Below, piece after piece: positions 24,731 through 37,204 of a stretch of DNA of 64,000 bases (the first letter of the stretch is position 1; every line of letters starts with the position of its first letter). The DNA lies in NCBI GenBank assembly GCA_036250195.1, contig JAVHZZ010000008.1:9794934-9858933 (forward strand), given 5' to 3'. The stretch is from Mixophyes australis. Its lineage: Eukaryota; Chordata; Amphibia; Anura; Limnodynastidae. A program made the position numbers and the translations under genes. The notes under the pieces are model-generated. The model did no database searches and had not been told where the DNA came from. It saw nothing but the letters and a program-made list of their open reading frames with translations.

Positions 24731-24889
24731 GGGGAATTCACTTGGCCGCAAAGGGTCTCGGAAACATCCTTGAGACACTTTGCAGGAGAGATATCGTAGA
24801 AATCTCTGCTCATTGTTCCTCACCACTCTAAAAATGAGCGGAGAGTTTTACCGTAATTACAGACAATGTGCGCGGCGCAATTAAATCCC
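24731..24889. mobile_element. MITE with GGGGAATTCA-type ends
   Basis: Left AGGGGAATTCACTTGGCCGC and right GCGGCGCAATTAAATCCCCC are imperfect inverted repeats. The interior is non-coding. The ends resemble those of 26849-27727. Confidence 0.55.
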
Positions 24890-24899
24890 CCAAAGAGTG

Positions 24900-26100
24900 A
24901 GTTAGCCGTCTGCTGTCGTGGAGCCCCGCATGTGGTGTCTTGTAGATGGAGTTCTCTGGTGCTGAAGAGCTGGACCTGTGGATCTGTATGGCTGCTGTAC
25001 TGTGGAGACAAACGATGAGTGAGTGAGGAGAAAGGCGGTAATTTGGAGGGTTGCATAGGAGCACATCAGAGTTCGGGCCAGTGCCTATATGTACACTAGG
25101 GACAGGTAAAGTATGGACATGGATTTGTAGAGGGAAGGATGGGGGGCAAGCGAAGAGGGAGAGTCAAATATAGAGGGTGGAGAGTGGGGTATAATGGACA
25201 GAACGGGTAAGTGTTGGGGTGACAAAAGGATGTAAACAAGTAAAGTTTGGATCATATATAGTGGAATTAAGCACAAAATATTTACCTATAACTGGCAGCT
25301 ATAATACGAATCGAAGTGACACGCAAATGGGAAATAAAAGATCTATTTTAAGAAAGACCTAGGAATAGTAAGAGGGTTTGAGATAAAAACTGGAGTTGGC
25401 GGACGTAGGTCAGGATGCACGTATAGGATAAATAGGATTATGGGTAGACATAAAATAGGGTGAAATGATGGCTTACATCTATGAATATTCAGCAACCACA
25501 TTGTGAATAGTGAGTAAATATATTAGTGATTGGCGGACAGAGCAATATAGTGAATAAGTGAAAGTGTGTGCAGGCGGTAACATGGATAAGAATATGAATT
25601 TTCAATGTGGAAGTTTGAGAGTCTGTTGGGGGATGTGCAGTAACAGACGATACATCGGTTATTACACTGTTGAATACTGAGACAGGTAGAGGTGTAACAT
25701 TGCAGTGACTGCTGCTTTTCATCTCCATATCACTTCATTCTTAAAGTTGCAGAAATGTATAACACACTTACAAGGAGAAGTAGACGATGGAACTTTGCTA
25801 CAGTAATTGTTCTGTTGCAATGCTGGAAATAAAATGTTCCTAGTTCCTCTCTGATCCTCTGCACTCCCTTCAATCTGAGACATGTCTGTATCCAAATTAC
25901 TGTGCACTTTATACACTGACTCTCTGAGGATACATTAAAAACCAGCATGTGCTTTGTGAACGAATAAACCAAACCAGATTCAGATTTTATTTCATAGAGT
26001 GTTTGACAGGAGAACGTAAAGATACAGTTAGATGTGTACCGGAGCATTACAAAACAAGATAGAGGTGTGTCGTCTTCCAGTGCATGCTGGGAGCATGAAG
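24900..26100. other. no gene seen
   Basis: No splice-bounded open frame. The minus-strand frame at 26116-25730 (128 codons) has no family resemblance that I can recognise. Confidence 0.4.
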
Positions 26101-26120
26101 TTAAGATGGCTGCCATCCTT

Positions 26121-26175
26121 CAGTTATCACAGTACTGTACTTTTACAGTAGACAGCATCAGCACTGTGATAACTG
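26121..26175. repeat. 13-bp stem hairpin
   Basis: CAGTTATCACAGT at 26121-26133 is perfectly inverted at 26163-26175 (ACTGTGATAACTG), with a 29-base loop. May be the core of a small MITE. Confidence 0.6.
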
Positions 26176-26848
26176 AGCCAGGGTAGCCTGTCAGTCACAG
26201 CATCCTTCGACAGGGTCTATGCGTCTGTCGTCAAATTGGAACGGAGACCAATGTGTCTTCCATGCAGTGTTGGGTCTTTACACTAGAGGGCAGTATAGAA
26301 CATAAAATAAGCACAATGCAAATGAGACATTGATACATAGATTCTGAAAGTTTCTAAACTTACACTTCAATCACTGTGTATATGTGAATATATAAATACC
26401 CCGATATACATGTATTAAAATGGACACTGAGAAAGTGTCTGACATATCTCAGACTATCAACAAAACTGTGTATAATGTATTTATGTTTAAAATATTGATT
26501 TATGGAGAATATAGCCGTTCAAAAAAAAAACGCTGCTAGCATTTCACAGCATTTGTTTATTTTAAGGTTAGGTCCACGAGAGAACACACTCCGAGAAAAA
26601 TGGAGAGAGAAATAGCAAGGTGAGATTTATTTATTGATCTAGACTTCGGGGTGTGACGAGATCTGTTGATCCCTTTGCTGTGCCACCTATGCAGTCAGAC
26701 GGCGGCGATAAGCGGTTTGGAAGACGCATCGAGAAAATGATGCAGGCGGTCGGACTTTAGGCCTCACTATTTTCCCCCAGTGGCAGGAGATGGGACATGT
26801 CTTGTCCAGGAGCATGCAGGAGGATAAAGGCTTCACTGTCCACACTTA

Positions 26849-27727
26849 TGGGCCGATTCACTTGAAAGGATAACACAGCATTAAACGATTGTAACGCTAT
26901 TTTGTATCATTTTGGAGCACGATGATGTTCCCCGCAATTTAATTGCAAATCTTACATTCCGGTTTTTCCCCTGAAGGTAGTATATCACTGTGGTTTTGAG
27001 CCTCATATTAAGGTATAGGCTAAAGCTAAAGGGTGCTATTCAATTGTATTTTAACCTGGCAATGTAAACTGTCAAATAGGCAGTTTTATCTCGCACCTCT
27101 CTTGGCCGGGTAAAAAAATTGTAAACCCAAAAAAGTAATGAAATAAAAAAAGTATGTTTTGAAAATCTGAAAATGTATTGTTTGGTTTTTTTTTATAAAA
27201 TTACAAAGAACTGAAAAAAAAAAAAAGCATTATAAAGCAAGTAAATATTTTTTCCAAAGATTACAAATCCATCCTATTATGTATATATGTTTGTAGTAAT
27301 GTGTTTTAGGTACTTTGGTATGAATATAACTGGAAATTACTTTAGTGTTATTACAATATAATAAAAAATGGGAAGTGTAATGTAATGTAATGAAATTGAA
27401 ATTTTCACTGCAAAAAATTGCTAAATACTCATAGATCCGATGCAGTCACAAGGGAAGGACCAGAAAACCCAGAGATGACAGTTTGATGTTGCCGGAGATT
27501 TTTGTTATAGCTTCAACATGGTAGCGTTAAACCCTTCCCTCTCCTCCCGTAACATTCGCATTCACCTATGATTCAAGCGCAGGGGAGGCATTTATAATTT
27601 TGGAATTGAATTGCACTATTTAGAACGTGAAAATGTCCGCGGCTCCAGAGTAAATGCAGAGCGTTTTTTTTTTTACTTTAGCCGCAACGTTAAAATAATA
27701 TTACCGGATCAACTGAATCGGCCCCTT
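26849..27727. mobile_element. ~880-bp MITE with GGCCGATTCA ends
   Basis: GGGCCGATTCACTTGA on the left is mirrored at the right end by TCAACTGAATCGGCCCC. The interior is AT-rich and has no open frame of note. A typical long non-autonomous DNA element. No clear target-site duplication. Confidence 0.6.
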
Positions 27728-27896
27728 AAACCCAAAGTTTCTGTTTAAATACAGAAACGTGTATTCATGAAGTTTTTACTGTTAAATCCCACTTAAGTCC
27801 ATGAGGAAGCGTTTAGATGCAGCTTACAAATAAATCACACAAACATTGCTAAAAATGTTACAAGCATTAAAGCATATGGATAAAGACAAAGGGCTA

Positions 27897-28060
27897 GATG
27901 TATCAAACTGTTTAAAAGGAAAAAGTGGAGGTCTTGCCCATAGCAACCAGATTCTAGCTATCATTTATCTACTACATTGTAGACTATAATAGATAGAATC
28001 TGATTGGTTGCTATGAGCAACACCTTCACTTTTCCTTTTTAGAAGATTTGATCAATTTAC
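27897..28060. mobile_element. palindromic MITE with CCAAT boxes (copy C)
   Basis: GATGTATCAAACTG at the left and AGATTTGATCAATTTA at the right bracket mirrored AAAGTGGAGGTCTTGCCCAT / AGCAACACCTTCACTTT blocks and an AATCTGATTGGTTGCTATG block. Same family as copies A and B. Confidence 0.8.
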
Positions 28061-28064
28061 CACA

Positions 28065-29110
28065 CAGTCTCTATAGCCCGTTACTTTGGCAGCTGTGATA
28101 AGGACTCTGAGTGTCCGGTGTAAGCAAAGATTCTAGAAAATTCGACAAGTATCATCATATGTAAATGGATAATGAGGGTAAGTATAAAGTCGTCTACGAA
28201 TACTTGCAATTAAATGGGCAGTTTATTAAGTCAACTCAGTGGCTAGGGGAGTTGGACAGAGATTCATGGAAATACGGCAATGTGCAATGAGCAACTTTAA
28301 ACACATTTCAGAGAAAACAGCACAATTTTCAGAGAAAACAGCCTTCTGACTACAATATACAATCAGCTACCATATATTACTTTTTTTTTTTTTGTGGTTT
28401 AGCTTTACTTGAATGATGCCAATTTGTTTGGCATAAAGACACCCGAGTGGTAAATTAAGGAGGGGATTTGACACCCACTGAAACCAGCCAAGCACTAAGA
28501 GCATAAAGGTGCGGCATGAGACCGTTACTGCTATCTGGGACCCCGGTGGATCTGCTGAATGGTGCATTCAAGATTAAGTACAGTTTCAGGGTGGGGTGGT
28601 TTATATTAATTCAATTAACTCCACCCAAACTTACATTTTTAGTTTGGGTGGATTTATCCTTTTATAAACAATATTATGTGGCACTATGAGCTCTGGCATG
28701 CCAACATTATCCAAATATCTGCCAGATTGAGGGGTTAAGGAGAGATGTGGGGGGTACTGCTCCTATTTCACCACGTACTGAGTTATATTTTATTGTTCTG
28801 TCTGGCGAATCCCTTAAAAATGACATACAACTTCTGAATTAAGTGGACTGATGGGAACATTTGGAAAGAATTAGACCATATAAAAGTATAGCAATATGTT
28901 TAATTTCTTTGGCGTGACTAATCCGTTAACAATTTAGTCATATTTATTCCTATACATCTAGGTTAGATTTCTCAGAGGGTACATAACGTTATGTACACGC
29001 ACATAGAGCACAAACCTTTATAGGGTATTAACTCTGCACTCAAATACAGTCCCCACTTTAATAATAACGAATACACAGCCATTGTTAAGGTGTGTTTGGC
29101 CGGGGTCTGT
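28065..29110. other. no gene; isolated hairpin
   Basis: No gene seen. The hairpin at 28621-28651 (CCACCCAAACT / AGTTTGGGTGG) matches the end hairpins of the element at 9385-9778. Confidence 0.45.
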
Positions 29111-29123
29111 GCACATTATTGTT

Positions 29124-29512
29124 TATGAGCCAACCAGATCATGGGAATGGTCACAGCATAGCCAATCAGATCATGGGAATACTCACAGCATAGCCAATCA
29201 GATAATGAGAATACTCACAGCATAGCCAATCAGATCATGGGAATACTCACAGCATAGCCAATCAGATCATGGGAATACTCACAGCATAGCCAATCAAATC
29301 AAGGGAATATTCACAGCATAGCCAATCAAATCATGGGAATATTCACAGCATAGCCAATCAAATCATGGGAATATTCACAGCATAGCCAATCAAATCATGG
29401 GAATATTCACAGCATAGCCAATCAGATCATGGGAATACTCACAGCATAGCCAATCAGATCATGGGAATACTCACAGCATAGACAATCAGATCATGGGAAT
29501 GGTCACAGCAGC
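29124..29512. repeat. 32-bp minisatellite of CCAAT boxes, ~12 units
   Basis: The unit is ATCATGGGAATACTCACAGC followed by ATAGCCAATCAG. About 12 copies, with variants grouped in blocks (CAGATC / CAAATC, ACTC / ATTC). Every unit but one internal copy (GACAATCA) and the leading edge carries AGCCAATCA, an NF-Y-type CCAAT box, all in the same orientation. Confidence 0.93.
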
Positions 29513-29514
29513 AG

Positions 29515-29995
29515 AAGATGAGTCAGCTGTTTCTGTGGGAGGCAGTGACCTGTCCACTAATATAATATATTACAACATAATCATGTGATTGTGTTAGTGA
29601 GGACAGGGCTGCATGTGACAGGGGCAGTGACATGATGGGAGGAGGGGAATGGAGGCAGCAGGAAGTCACAGACTGACAGTTATGAGGCTGGTGTCAGAAG
29701 ACTTTGGTGTTGCATATACAGTTATCAAACTTATTTTTGTTTATCGAAATGGAAATGGACCAATTAACAATATTATATCATGCATACATGTCCCTTTGTG
29801 AGCTTTTCATATAAGGGATATAAGTTACTGTGCTTTCCAAAATGTAAAATGCCTCTATTCCTTGGTTATCAACATTATTTATTTATATAGCGCCACTAAT
29901 TGGTTACCAAACAGATACCGTCTATAAATCTACAAAGTTCCTGACATACACACACAGGGTACTGAGATAACCATTGTGCACAGGAGCATTATCAT
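29515..29995. other. no gene; SINE tail scrap
   Basis: Unique-looking sequence. 29874-29903 (TTATTTATATAGCGCCACTA) is the end of a SINE/L2-type tail on the minus strand. Confidence 0.45.
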
Positions 29996-29998
29996 CAT

Positions 29999-31015
29999 CA
30001 ACATTTATTTATATAGCGCCAGCAAATTCCGTAGCGCTTTACAATTGGGAACAAACATTAATAAGACAATACTGGGTAATACATACAGACAGAGGTAAGA
30101 GAACCCTGCTCGCAAGCTTACAATCCATGGGACAATGGGAGTTTGAAACACAAGGGCATGTGCTACATCATATTGCACACTGGACCAGCTAGAATGCAAA
30201 GGTAAAAGTATTGAGTGAGCTCTGTGTGTAGCAATGTTGGTCAGAAGGTTGTAGTCTTGTGTTAGCTGCGTAGAGGGTGGTAATAGGGGAGATTAAGATG
30301 GTGGTTGAGGAATATCATAAGCTTGTCTGAAGAGGTGGGTTTTCAGAGAATGCTTGAAGACTAGAGGAAAGACTTACTGTGCGAGGGAGGGAATTCCACG
30401 AAGTGGGTGCAGCCCGAAAAGAGTCCTGTAACCGAGAACGGGAGGATGTGATGAGAGTGGAAGAGAGACGCAGATCTTGTGCAGAACGGAGGTGTCGAGT
30501 TGGGAGATATTTTGAGACAAGTGAAGAGATGTATGTCGGTGCAATTTTGTTGACGGCCTTGTATGTTAGTAGAAGAATTTTATATTGGATTTGTTGAAAT
30601 ACAGGCAACCAATGTAGAGACTGACAGATTGGCTCAACAGAGCAAGAACGGTTTGCAAGGAAAATCAATCTAGCCGCTGCGTGCAAAATAGATTGTAGGG
30701 GTTCAAGTCTGACTTTGGGAAGGCCAGTAAGGAGGTAATTGCAATAGTCAATGCGGGAGATGAGTGCATGAATTAATGTTTTTGCGGTGTCTTGTGTGAG
30801 ATATGTGCCTATTCTGGAAATGTTCTTTAGATGTATGTAACATGATTTAGATATAGAGTTGATGTGGGGAATAAAATAGTTGTGAGTCAAGGATAACACC
30901 TAGGCAGCGAGCTTGCGGGGTGGGATTTATGGTCATGTTATCAACAGAAATAGAAATGTCAGGCAGGAAGCTTCTGTTTTTGGGTGGGAATATTATTAAT
31001 TCAGTTTTTCAGTTA
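29999..31015 (-). mobile_element. L2-type LINE, 3' end (best copy)
   Basis: The minus-strand frame 30899-30315 (194 codons) is the C-terminus of an L2/CR1-group ORF2. It has RIDYCNYLLTGLPKVRLEPL, then AAARLIFLANR, LHWLPV, QYKILLLTYKAVNKIAPTYI, STLITSSRSRLQDSFRAAP and WNSLPRT. The 3' UTR ends at 29999 with TTTATTTATATAGCGCC on the plus strand. It is less damaged than the copy at 9935-11257. Upstream RT domains are absent, so it is 5'-truncated. Confidence 0.87.
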
Positions 31016-31019
31016 CTTC

Positions 31020-31637
31020 TGTTAGGTTTTTGAATAGGTGAACTGAGGGACAGAACCTCCACAGTCTGATCCCTGATCTCTATGGAAAGATGCAGGCTCA
31101 GATTTAGGGACAAAGGGGGGGGGGGGTGTAACAGTGCAAATTCACCCTCTGCCACTTTTTACAGGAGGACATGCACTAGTTTGCCAATCATACTGCAACT
31201 TGTAGTTCCACAACCGCTGGCGAGATACTGTTTGCTAAACCTGCTCCAAATGATTCAGAGATTCCTGTTACAACCTCCGGCACGCTCTGACCAAATATTA
31301 CACAGATGGGTGTATCTGCCGGTGTTACTTTCTGGGATACACAATAACCAAACAAAGTGATGGCTGAACTGAAACATTCCTTTGGCATGTGGTGCTCACC
31401 CACTGTACTCATCCTGCAGGGTTATTTTAGGAGCCATCATAAGCGCATGAGACATTAAATTATAAGCCACAGCATGAAAGTCTGGCTGCCTTCCAAGGAG
31501 TAGTAAGGGAAGGGACGGAGATGATTAAAAACAACTTTTACTTAACTCTGAAGAAGGACAGAATATGGGTTAATAACATAAGCATGTTAAAGACTAAAGA
31601 AAATTAAATATTGGTCATCTAAAGTCTTGAAAAAAAC

Positions 31638-31701
<64 letters not shown>

Positions 31702-32960
31702 CCCTACTGGAAATTATAAAGAGACCATTATAGGTAACTTATAAGTTCCATAACAATTTACATTTCGGGGTACATTATTCAGTATAATAGACAAGTTTTT
31801 CTAATGGATTTTGCAGCGATGACATCACAACTCTGCTTAGAATTGATGACATCAGAACCACAGACGGTGGGTAATTCCCTTGGCATGAAACTCTACATTT
31901 CTGCTTGTTCTTGGAGGCGGAGGGGTTATGTTGGGTACCAAAAAATTTTTTATTTGGACTTATCCTTTAAGGATGAATTAAGCCCAAGAAGAACACAGTA
32001 TTTAAATTAAATGTAAGAGGCATATTTATCCACATGAAAGTGTTATTATAGGTAATGTCTGAGTTATAATCCCTTCTACAGCTTAGGGATTCCATGACTG
32101 TTTCTCTAAAAGCTGGCAGTATAATGCTTTATATACTAAGAGCAAAGGAAAGTGAGAAGAAAAAAGAAATATGGCAGCGTTCAATAAGCAACTTCTGAAT
32201 AAACAGCTTTCCTGACATTCAAGCAAGGCAGTACATGTCACTACAGCAAAACAAAACATATTTGAGATTTTGCACCACTGTAAAACAGGCGCCATTTAAA
32301 CAACGGTTTATAATAAAAAAAATAAGCAGGCCGTGAAGGAAAGAAAATTTGTTACCATGTCGGCTAGTACGATGTTCATCCTGGAATATTTAACCAGCAT
32401 AGATACTACAGATGCAACTGTTAGTTTATGAAACAAACAAAACAAAAGTTATTGACATTAAGGCTACAAGACTTGTGACAAAGGACAAACTTAACAGTGA
32501 TTGACAGCTTTCAACCCCCCCCCCCCCTCTGATTGCACAATATGTGCTCAACTGTCACAGTTCTACATGGAAAGAAAAATAAACTGCCACAAAACTACAA
32601 CAGCAAAGAAAACCATTAAAAAGAGTAATGCAGAAGGTAATTAAGTATTAATTACAGGAGAATGCAGGAAGGAATGAGTTACATTACCAGTGTTTTCGTG
32701 CTATGTACATACCCACAGTCTGAAGAGGACCAAACTCCTCCTAGCCCTGGATCCAGTCACAGTCCACCCTTCCCGGCCCCTCCTGTAGGATCTATCATGT
32801 AAACAACTTTTTTTAAGCTATATTTACAATCGGTGGGCAGGAAAAAAGAGGGGGTTGAATGCCAGCATTTAACCCTTGCAAGCCCCGGGGCAATCCTAAC
32901 CCCGTCAGCAAGGGGTTAAACTGGCATCAACAACAAGGATCCCCCCAAATAAGTCAAATG
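31020..32960. other. no gene; microsatellite
   Basis: No exon recognised. A (TA)n(CA)n microsatellite fills 31640-31700. TTGTAGTTCCACAACCGCTG near 31200 belongs to the ZNF143-like repeat group. Confidence 0.5.
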
Positions 32961-33270
32961 CATAATAAACGTGCAAAAATAATAATAGTAATAATAAATA
33001 ATAATAATAATCCATAATGACACATAACAGGCAACGCAGACTGGTTGCATGCTCGGAATCTGGTGCAATATAATGCATGATATAATAATATAAGAAAAAT
33101 AGCAGGTACCCACCCAGCAAGTGCACCGACTAATATGAGGGATGTCTCTGTAGAACAGCTGGAGTGCAAAGCAGAAGGGAAATATAATAATAATTATATA
33201 CAGCCCCCCCATTCTCTCTGCTCCTGGCTGTGCACCCCCATGCCCCCGGCCAGGGGCCCCCATTTCTTAC

Positions 33271-33340
33271 CGCAGCCCTGCACCCTGGTTTGCAGCAGAT
33301 GAAGCTGGTGACGCAACAGGAATAACGTGACTGTCGCCAT
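33271..33340 (-). CDS. candidate first coding exon of a minus-strand gene
   Basis: On the minus strand an ATG (33340-33338) in the context AAAAATGGCGACAG opens 23 codons: MATVTLFLLRHQLHLLQTRV then QGC. The frame meets a good donor, GGCTGCG|GTAAGAAATG (33271|33270), in phase 1. The peptide is hydrophobic with Arg/His and no acidic residue, as mitochondrial or signal leaders often are, but I do not recognise it. No second exon was identified. In mammals jak1 lies divergently upstream of AK4, so this could be the first exon of a jak1-like gene, with the open frame then only a 5'-UTR frame. The JAK1 N-terminus does not match. Both readings are inference. Confidence 0.4.
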
Positions 33341-33430
33341 TTTTGTGTTTTTATTAAATCTCTCAGCCATGTGATGGAAATATAAAACTTCCGGGTCTCA
33401 TGACAGGAAAATAACAAAAGGCACATGAGC
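33341..33430 (-). promoter_or_regulatory. candidate housekeeping-type promoter
   Basis: Upstream of the ATG on the minus strand lie an ETS/GABP consensus CCGGAAGT (33387-33394) and, overlapping the start codon, AAAATGGCGAC, a YY1-like element often found at start codons of housekeeping and mitochondrial genes. CpGs are commoner here and in the exon (ACGTGAC, TGACGCAAC) than in the AT-rich flanks. No TATA box is convincing. The start of transcription is not known. Confidence 0.45.
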
Positions 33431-33599
33431 TGTAATGAGGGAGGGCTTGGAAGCACTGGGGTGGGTGCTGGGGTGCAGGAGGGTGAAGTGTTGTCCCCCC
33501 TGCCTGTGCTTATAACTGAGGTGCATTCATCTCTGCATTTGTATGTGGAGCCCAATGCTTTCACAAACTGCTTTATAGATTAAATATTGCATTTTATTA

Positions 33600-35775
33600 A
33601 TTTTGCAATGCACACAGCTTGAGCTCAGCCCTGTAAATTGAGACACAGGTGGACTATGTTGTAGCTGCAGCTCACATGCATGATTCTGAATGCATCATAA
33701 AATCTGGCATGCAGAGCATTGCAGAACACCATGGGGATGGAGTTAGATGACTTTTTATAAATAATTAGGAAGTAAAATGAAACAAGGAGGAACTTCATCT
33801 AGTGGGGGAAAAAATTGTAATTTTACTACTAACTGATTTTGAATGTTGGTGACATTTTATAAAAATATGATGGAAGTAATCATGTAGTTTAGAGTCATAA
33901 ATTATTCAGACATGGACAGCAGGACTAATATAAATCAGTCTTGCGCTGTGTGGTGCTGTAATCATTTAGAACTCTAAATGACATTATTACTAGTGGCAAT
34001 TTGTCAACTGTGCTTGACAGCACTGAAAGTCATCAATGGTCCACGTGCCGTTATATTATTGTGGTACTCCGCTGGTTTATGTTCATAGGGGAGCAATAAA
34101 CATCTATTGTTGCCACAGTAACCTGAAGGGGAGTTCCCATGGTGGTTTTATAATTGGGATGCATCATGTTGTGAATATTAATAGTTGTTTTCTTATCCTT
34201 ATAAATTGGAAATATTAATCCGTAATAATATTAATGCTACTAATATTAGTATTCAAGCGGTATGTCACAATACCGGGTATCCCCGTAGCTCAGTATTCGT
34301 GTCTGCCGGTGAGGAGTGCGCTCAGACTTCACCAGGAAAGATGCCGGTACTGGATGAACACCACAGGGCTTATCCTGCAGACCTTTACCTAGTAATGCCG
34401 GTGTGGGCACAGGATTCATATCTAGGCAAATATTTTATGCTAAAGCAAAGTAGTATTTTGTTATTAACCAAAGCCAATCAACACATGGCCCGAACACTTT
34501 TATTAAGGTCTGATGGACCTTGCACACTGTGCATCAAGATATTACATTCACAGGGAAAACATATTCAACGAGCCTCCCTGGTTATCTGTGCTCAGGAACT
34601 GAAGTTCCATTATATGCAATTATCCTACTTCCAGAAAGGTAGGGATAAATCCCAAAAGTCATCCTGCTTTCGGAACGATACACACCAGGAGAAAGATCTA
34701 CAGAGAGATCGTGGTCGCTTACAAGTTATCGATCCAAACTGACCACTCCTACTGATGTCACCTTTCCACCAGAGGCTCGCCGACTTTGCAATAGTTGTAA
34801 GAGAATCTTGCTGCCACCACCAGGCTCCTTCATGGCACCTAGAACTGCTCACTACTGGGTAACTGGTACAGCTGTTGCAGTGCCTCTTTGTTGTGGGTTG
34901 ACTGGCACCTCCTGACCGCTTACTATGGATCAGGACTGCTGGGTAGCGGGCAGAGCATTGACACAGAGACACTGAGTTTACTCAGGACAGACGGGGAACC
35001 GATTAGAGTGTAAGCTCTTATCTGTTGGTTACAGGATACAGCAGGCAATAGGCACCAGGCAGAATCTTCAAGCAGTGATGTTTATTTGCTCAAGGGGTCC
35101 TTACAAGTACCGTTACACACTAGTTGGAGGTACTAGTGATCATCCAGAAGTACAGATGGTATAATACAGTTAAAATACAGCTCTTATATACTGTTTCTGA
35201 CACACATGTTGGTAGGGTGTAACCCAGACCCCTTTCAAGCTGACACTACAAAGTCTGATATATTACATCAGATATTTAGCATCAGGATGTAATATATTCT
35301 CTAATCTTGGATTTAACAATATTCGCATCAATCTGTGATTTCCTAAATTACTTGCATTATTCATGTAGTTTGCATCTTTTTAACAAGACAGGGTAAAAGA
35401 TAATGATCCCCTGCTGTGTATTCAGGCTAACAAAGTATTGGTCACTCACAGATGAAAAAGGCTTAATTAGCGTGAGATTTCCTTTCTTCAGACAGTTACA
35501 GAAACAAATTTCCTCTAACTTAGCATCAGTACATTTCCAATACAAAATTCAGTACATTAGCAACGATAAACTTTGGCACACTGCGTCACTTAGTAAAATA
35601 AATTTATATAATAAGTTATTTCTAATTGATCCAGCCACAGGCGAGCTTAGCCTTTAATAACAGTGCCTGATAGACTGTCCACGTCACTAGGTGTCCTAAA
35701 TATCATGTTATTAAAGTGCAGAGTTTACTCATATATGCTCTTATTCTGAAATTAAGTTGACTGGTGCATTATATA
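33600..35775. other. no gene recognised
   Basis: An open frame of 185 codons (34185-34742, plus) has no recognised family and no splice context. It may be part of an unclassified dispersed repeat continuing to about 35240. Nothing else is identifiable. Confidence 0.35.
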
Positions 35776-35778
35776 GAA

Positions 35779-36239
35779 CACATTTGCAAAAGTATGTTAA
35801 AGCCACCCGCCACTCCACGGCGCTTTTGCTAATAGCGTGGTCCTAACTCTAAACAATGAGAGTCCAATATAGTTGGGCCATACGTATATGTGTTTTTAAA
35901 TTGAGAGCTAACTTACCAAAGAGGTACCCCAGAAGCTTCCAAACAGCAATTCAGCACCAGTACTCCCCCTCAGCTACTGACACCAACATGCCTCTCAGAC
36001 AAATACAGAAGTGGAAGTTGCTCAATCAATTTATAGGCTCATAGCAGGTGCTTGGAAGGGGGTGGGGTTATCCTAAAAGGAACAAACACACCAATAATTC
36101 CCCCAGCACACTGCTATAGCCAGCAAAAGACCTGCCATTTCTACTGTAGATAAAAATGCAAAAGTCTTAGTTGCACACATTTGCAAATGTATGTTAAAGC
36201 CACCCACTACTCCACGGCGCTTTTGCTAATAGGGTGGTC
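35779..36239. repeat. 64-bp direct repeat pair
   Basis: 35779-35842 and 36176-36239 share CACATTTGCAAA, GTATGTTAAAGCCACCC, ACTCCACGGCGCTTTTGCTA and ATAG-GTGGTC with about four mismatches. The second copy lies in the loop between the foldback arms and overlaps the start of the right arm. Confidence 0.85.
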
Positions 36240-36364
36240 TTTTGCTGGCTATAGCAGTGTGCTGGGGGAAATTTCTGTGTGTTTGTTTCTTTTAGGATAA
36301 CCCCACCCTTTCAAGCACCTGCTATGAGCCTATAAATTGATTGAGCAACTTCCACTTCTGTATT
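36002..36364. mobile_element. foldback element with ~130-bp arms
   Basis: 36002-36132 and 36236-36364 are inverted copies, matching over AATACAGAAGTGGAAGTTGC, CAATTTATAGGCTCATAGCA and CTGCTATAGCCAGCAAAAGA with only a few mismatches and short indels. The loop is ~103 bp. The high arm identity suggests a recent or gene-converted structure. No coding capacity; the superfamily is not determined. Confidence 0.85.
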
Positions 36365-36369
36365 GGTGT

Positions 36370-37195
36370 ATTATATTCTCAGAGTAGCTTACAAAGAGAA
36401 AGCAAATTAGATGTACTGCAAACACCCATTTCTCGTAAAGTCATCATGCCACTGTTCTTGCAGACTCGTGCAGGTTAGCGTGGTACAATGGCACTGATTA
36501 CAATGGGAGCAAATGGCTGTTTTTTTATGAGCTGATCAGAAATGGGCAGGTATGAAAGATCCATGGAGGTTGCATTCTACTACAGTAATGCACTTGATTC
36601 TGTGCAAAATTTACAATGGTGTTTAATTGGAGAAGAGATTTAGAGAATAGAGAGTGCACATGTGTTCCTGTTTTAGAGCTCTTTTCATTGTGGAAAACAG
36701 TCTTTTATACCACCGTGGTGGTGGCGTCAATTGGATCATAGCCGCTAGTTTTAATGGCATGCATTTTGCTCAGTCTTGGCCCATTATCTCGAAGATAGGG
36801 ACCCTAATCTAAAATAAAATGTATTTTTTTTAGCTTTTTGGGGCAGGGAATTAGTGTGAAAATCCTGTGATTAACATTTACATAAATATTTTTTTTGTAG
36901 GGAGGCTGAGTGTACTCACATACTGCAGAGACTCTCTTTAGTAAGTTCTGTAACCATGGGAAGAAACTGTGATCTGTTTCTCTGAAGTCCCAGGAAGCAG
37001 TAATAGCCATGTCTCAGTCTTCCAACTGACTATTTTGCTTCAAGTATCAGGGCTTACTCCATTAAATTGTTGTATGTTAATTAGACATCATCATTCTTGT
37101 ATCCTCTTTGAGTGGAGTTTACCCATTATGGAGTAAAATTAGGTTAGTGATACAGTGCAATTGGTCAGTATTTTAAAAAAAAAATGTCAGTGACT
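36370..37195. other. no gene seen
   Basis: AT-rich sequence; no coding exon, RNA gene or repeat recognised. Confidence 0.4.
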
Positions 37196-37204
37196 TCACA
37201 TAGG

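Noticed and set aside
1..33270. Coding exons of jak1 on the minus strand
   Set aside because: No stretch resembling the JAK1 FERM or kinase domains was recognised. A translated search of 1-33270 against JAK1 would be decisive.
33130..33564. 144-codon minus-strand open frame
   Set aside because: It runs through the candidate promoter and the exon donor in a different frame; composition is not protein-like.
34185..34742. 185-codon open frame as a gene
   Set aside because: No recognisable family, no splice sites of note and no conserved motif. It may be an unclassified repeat.
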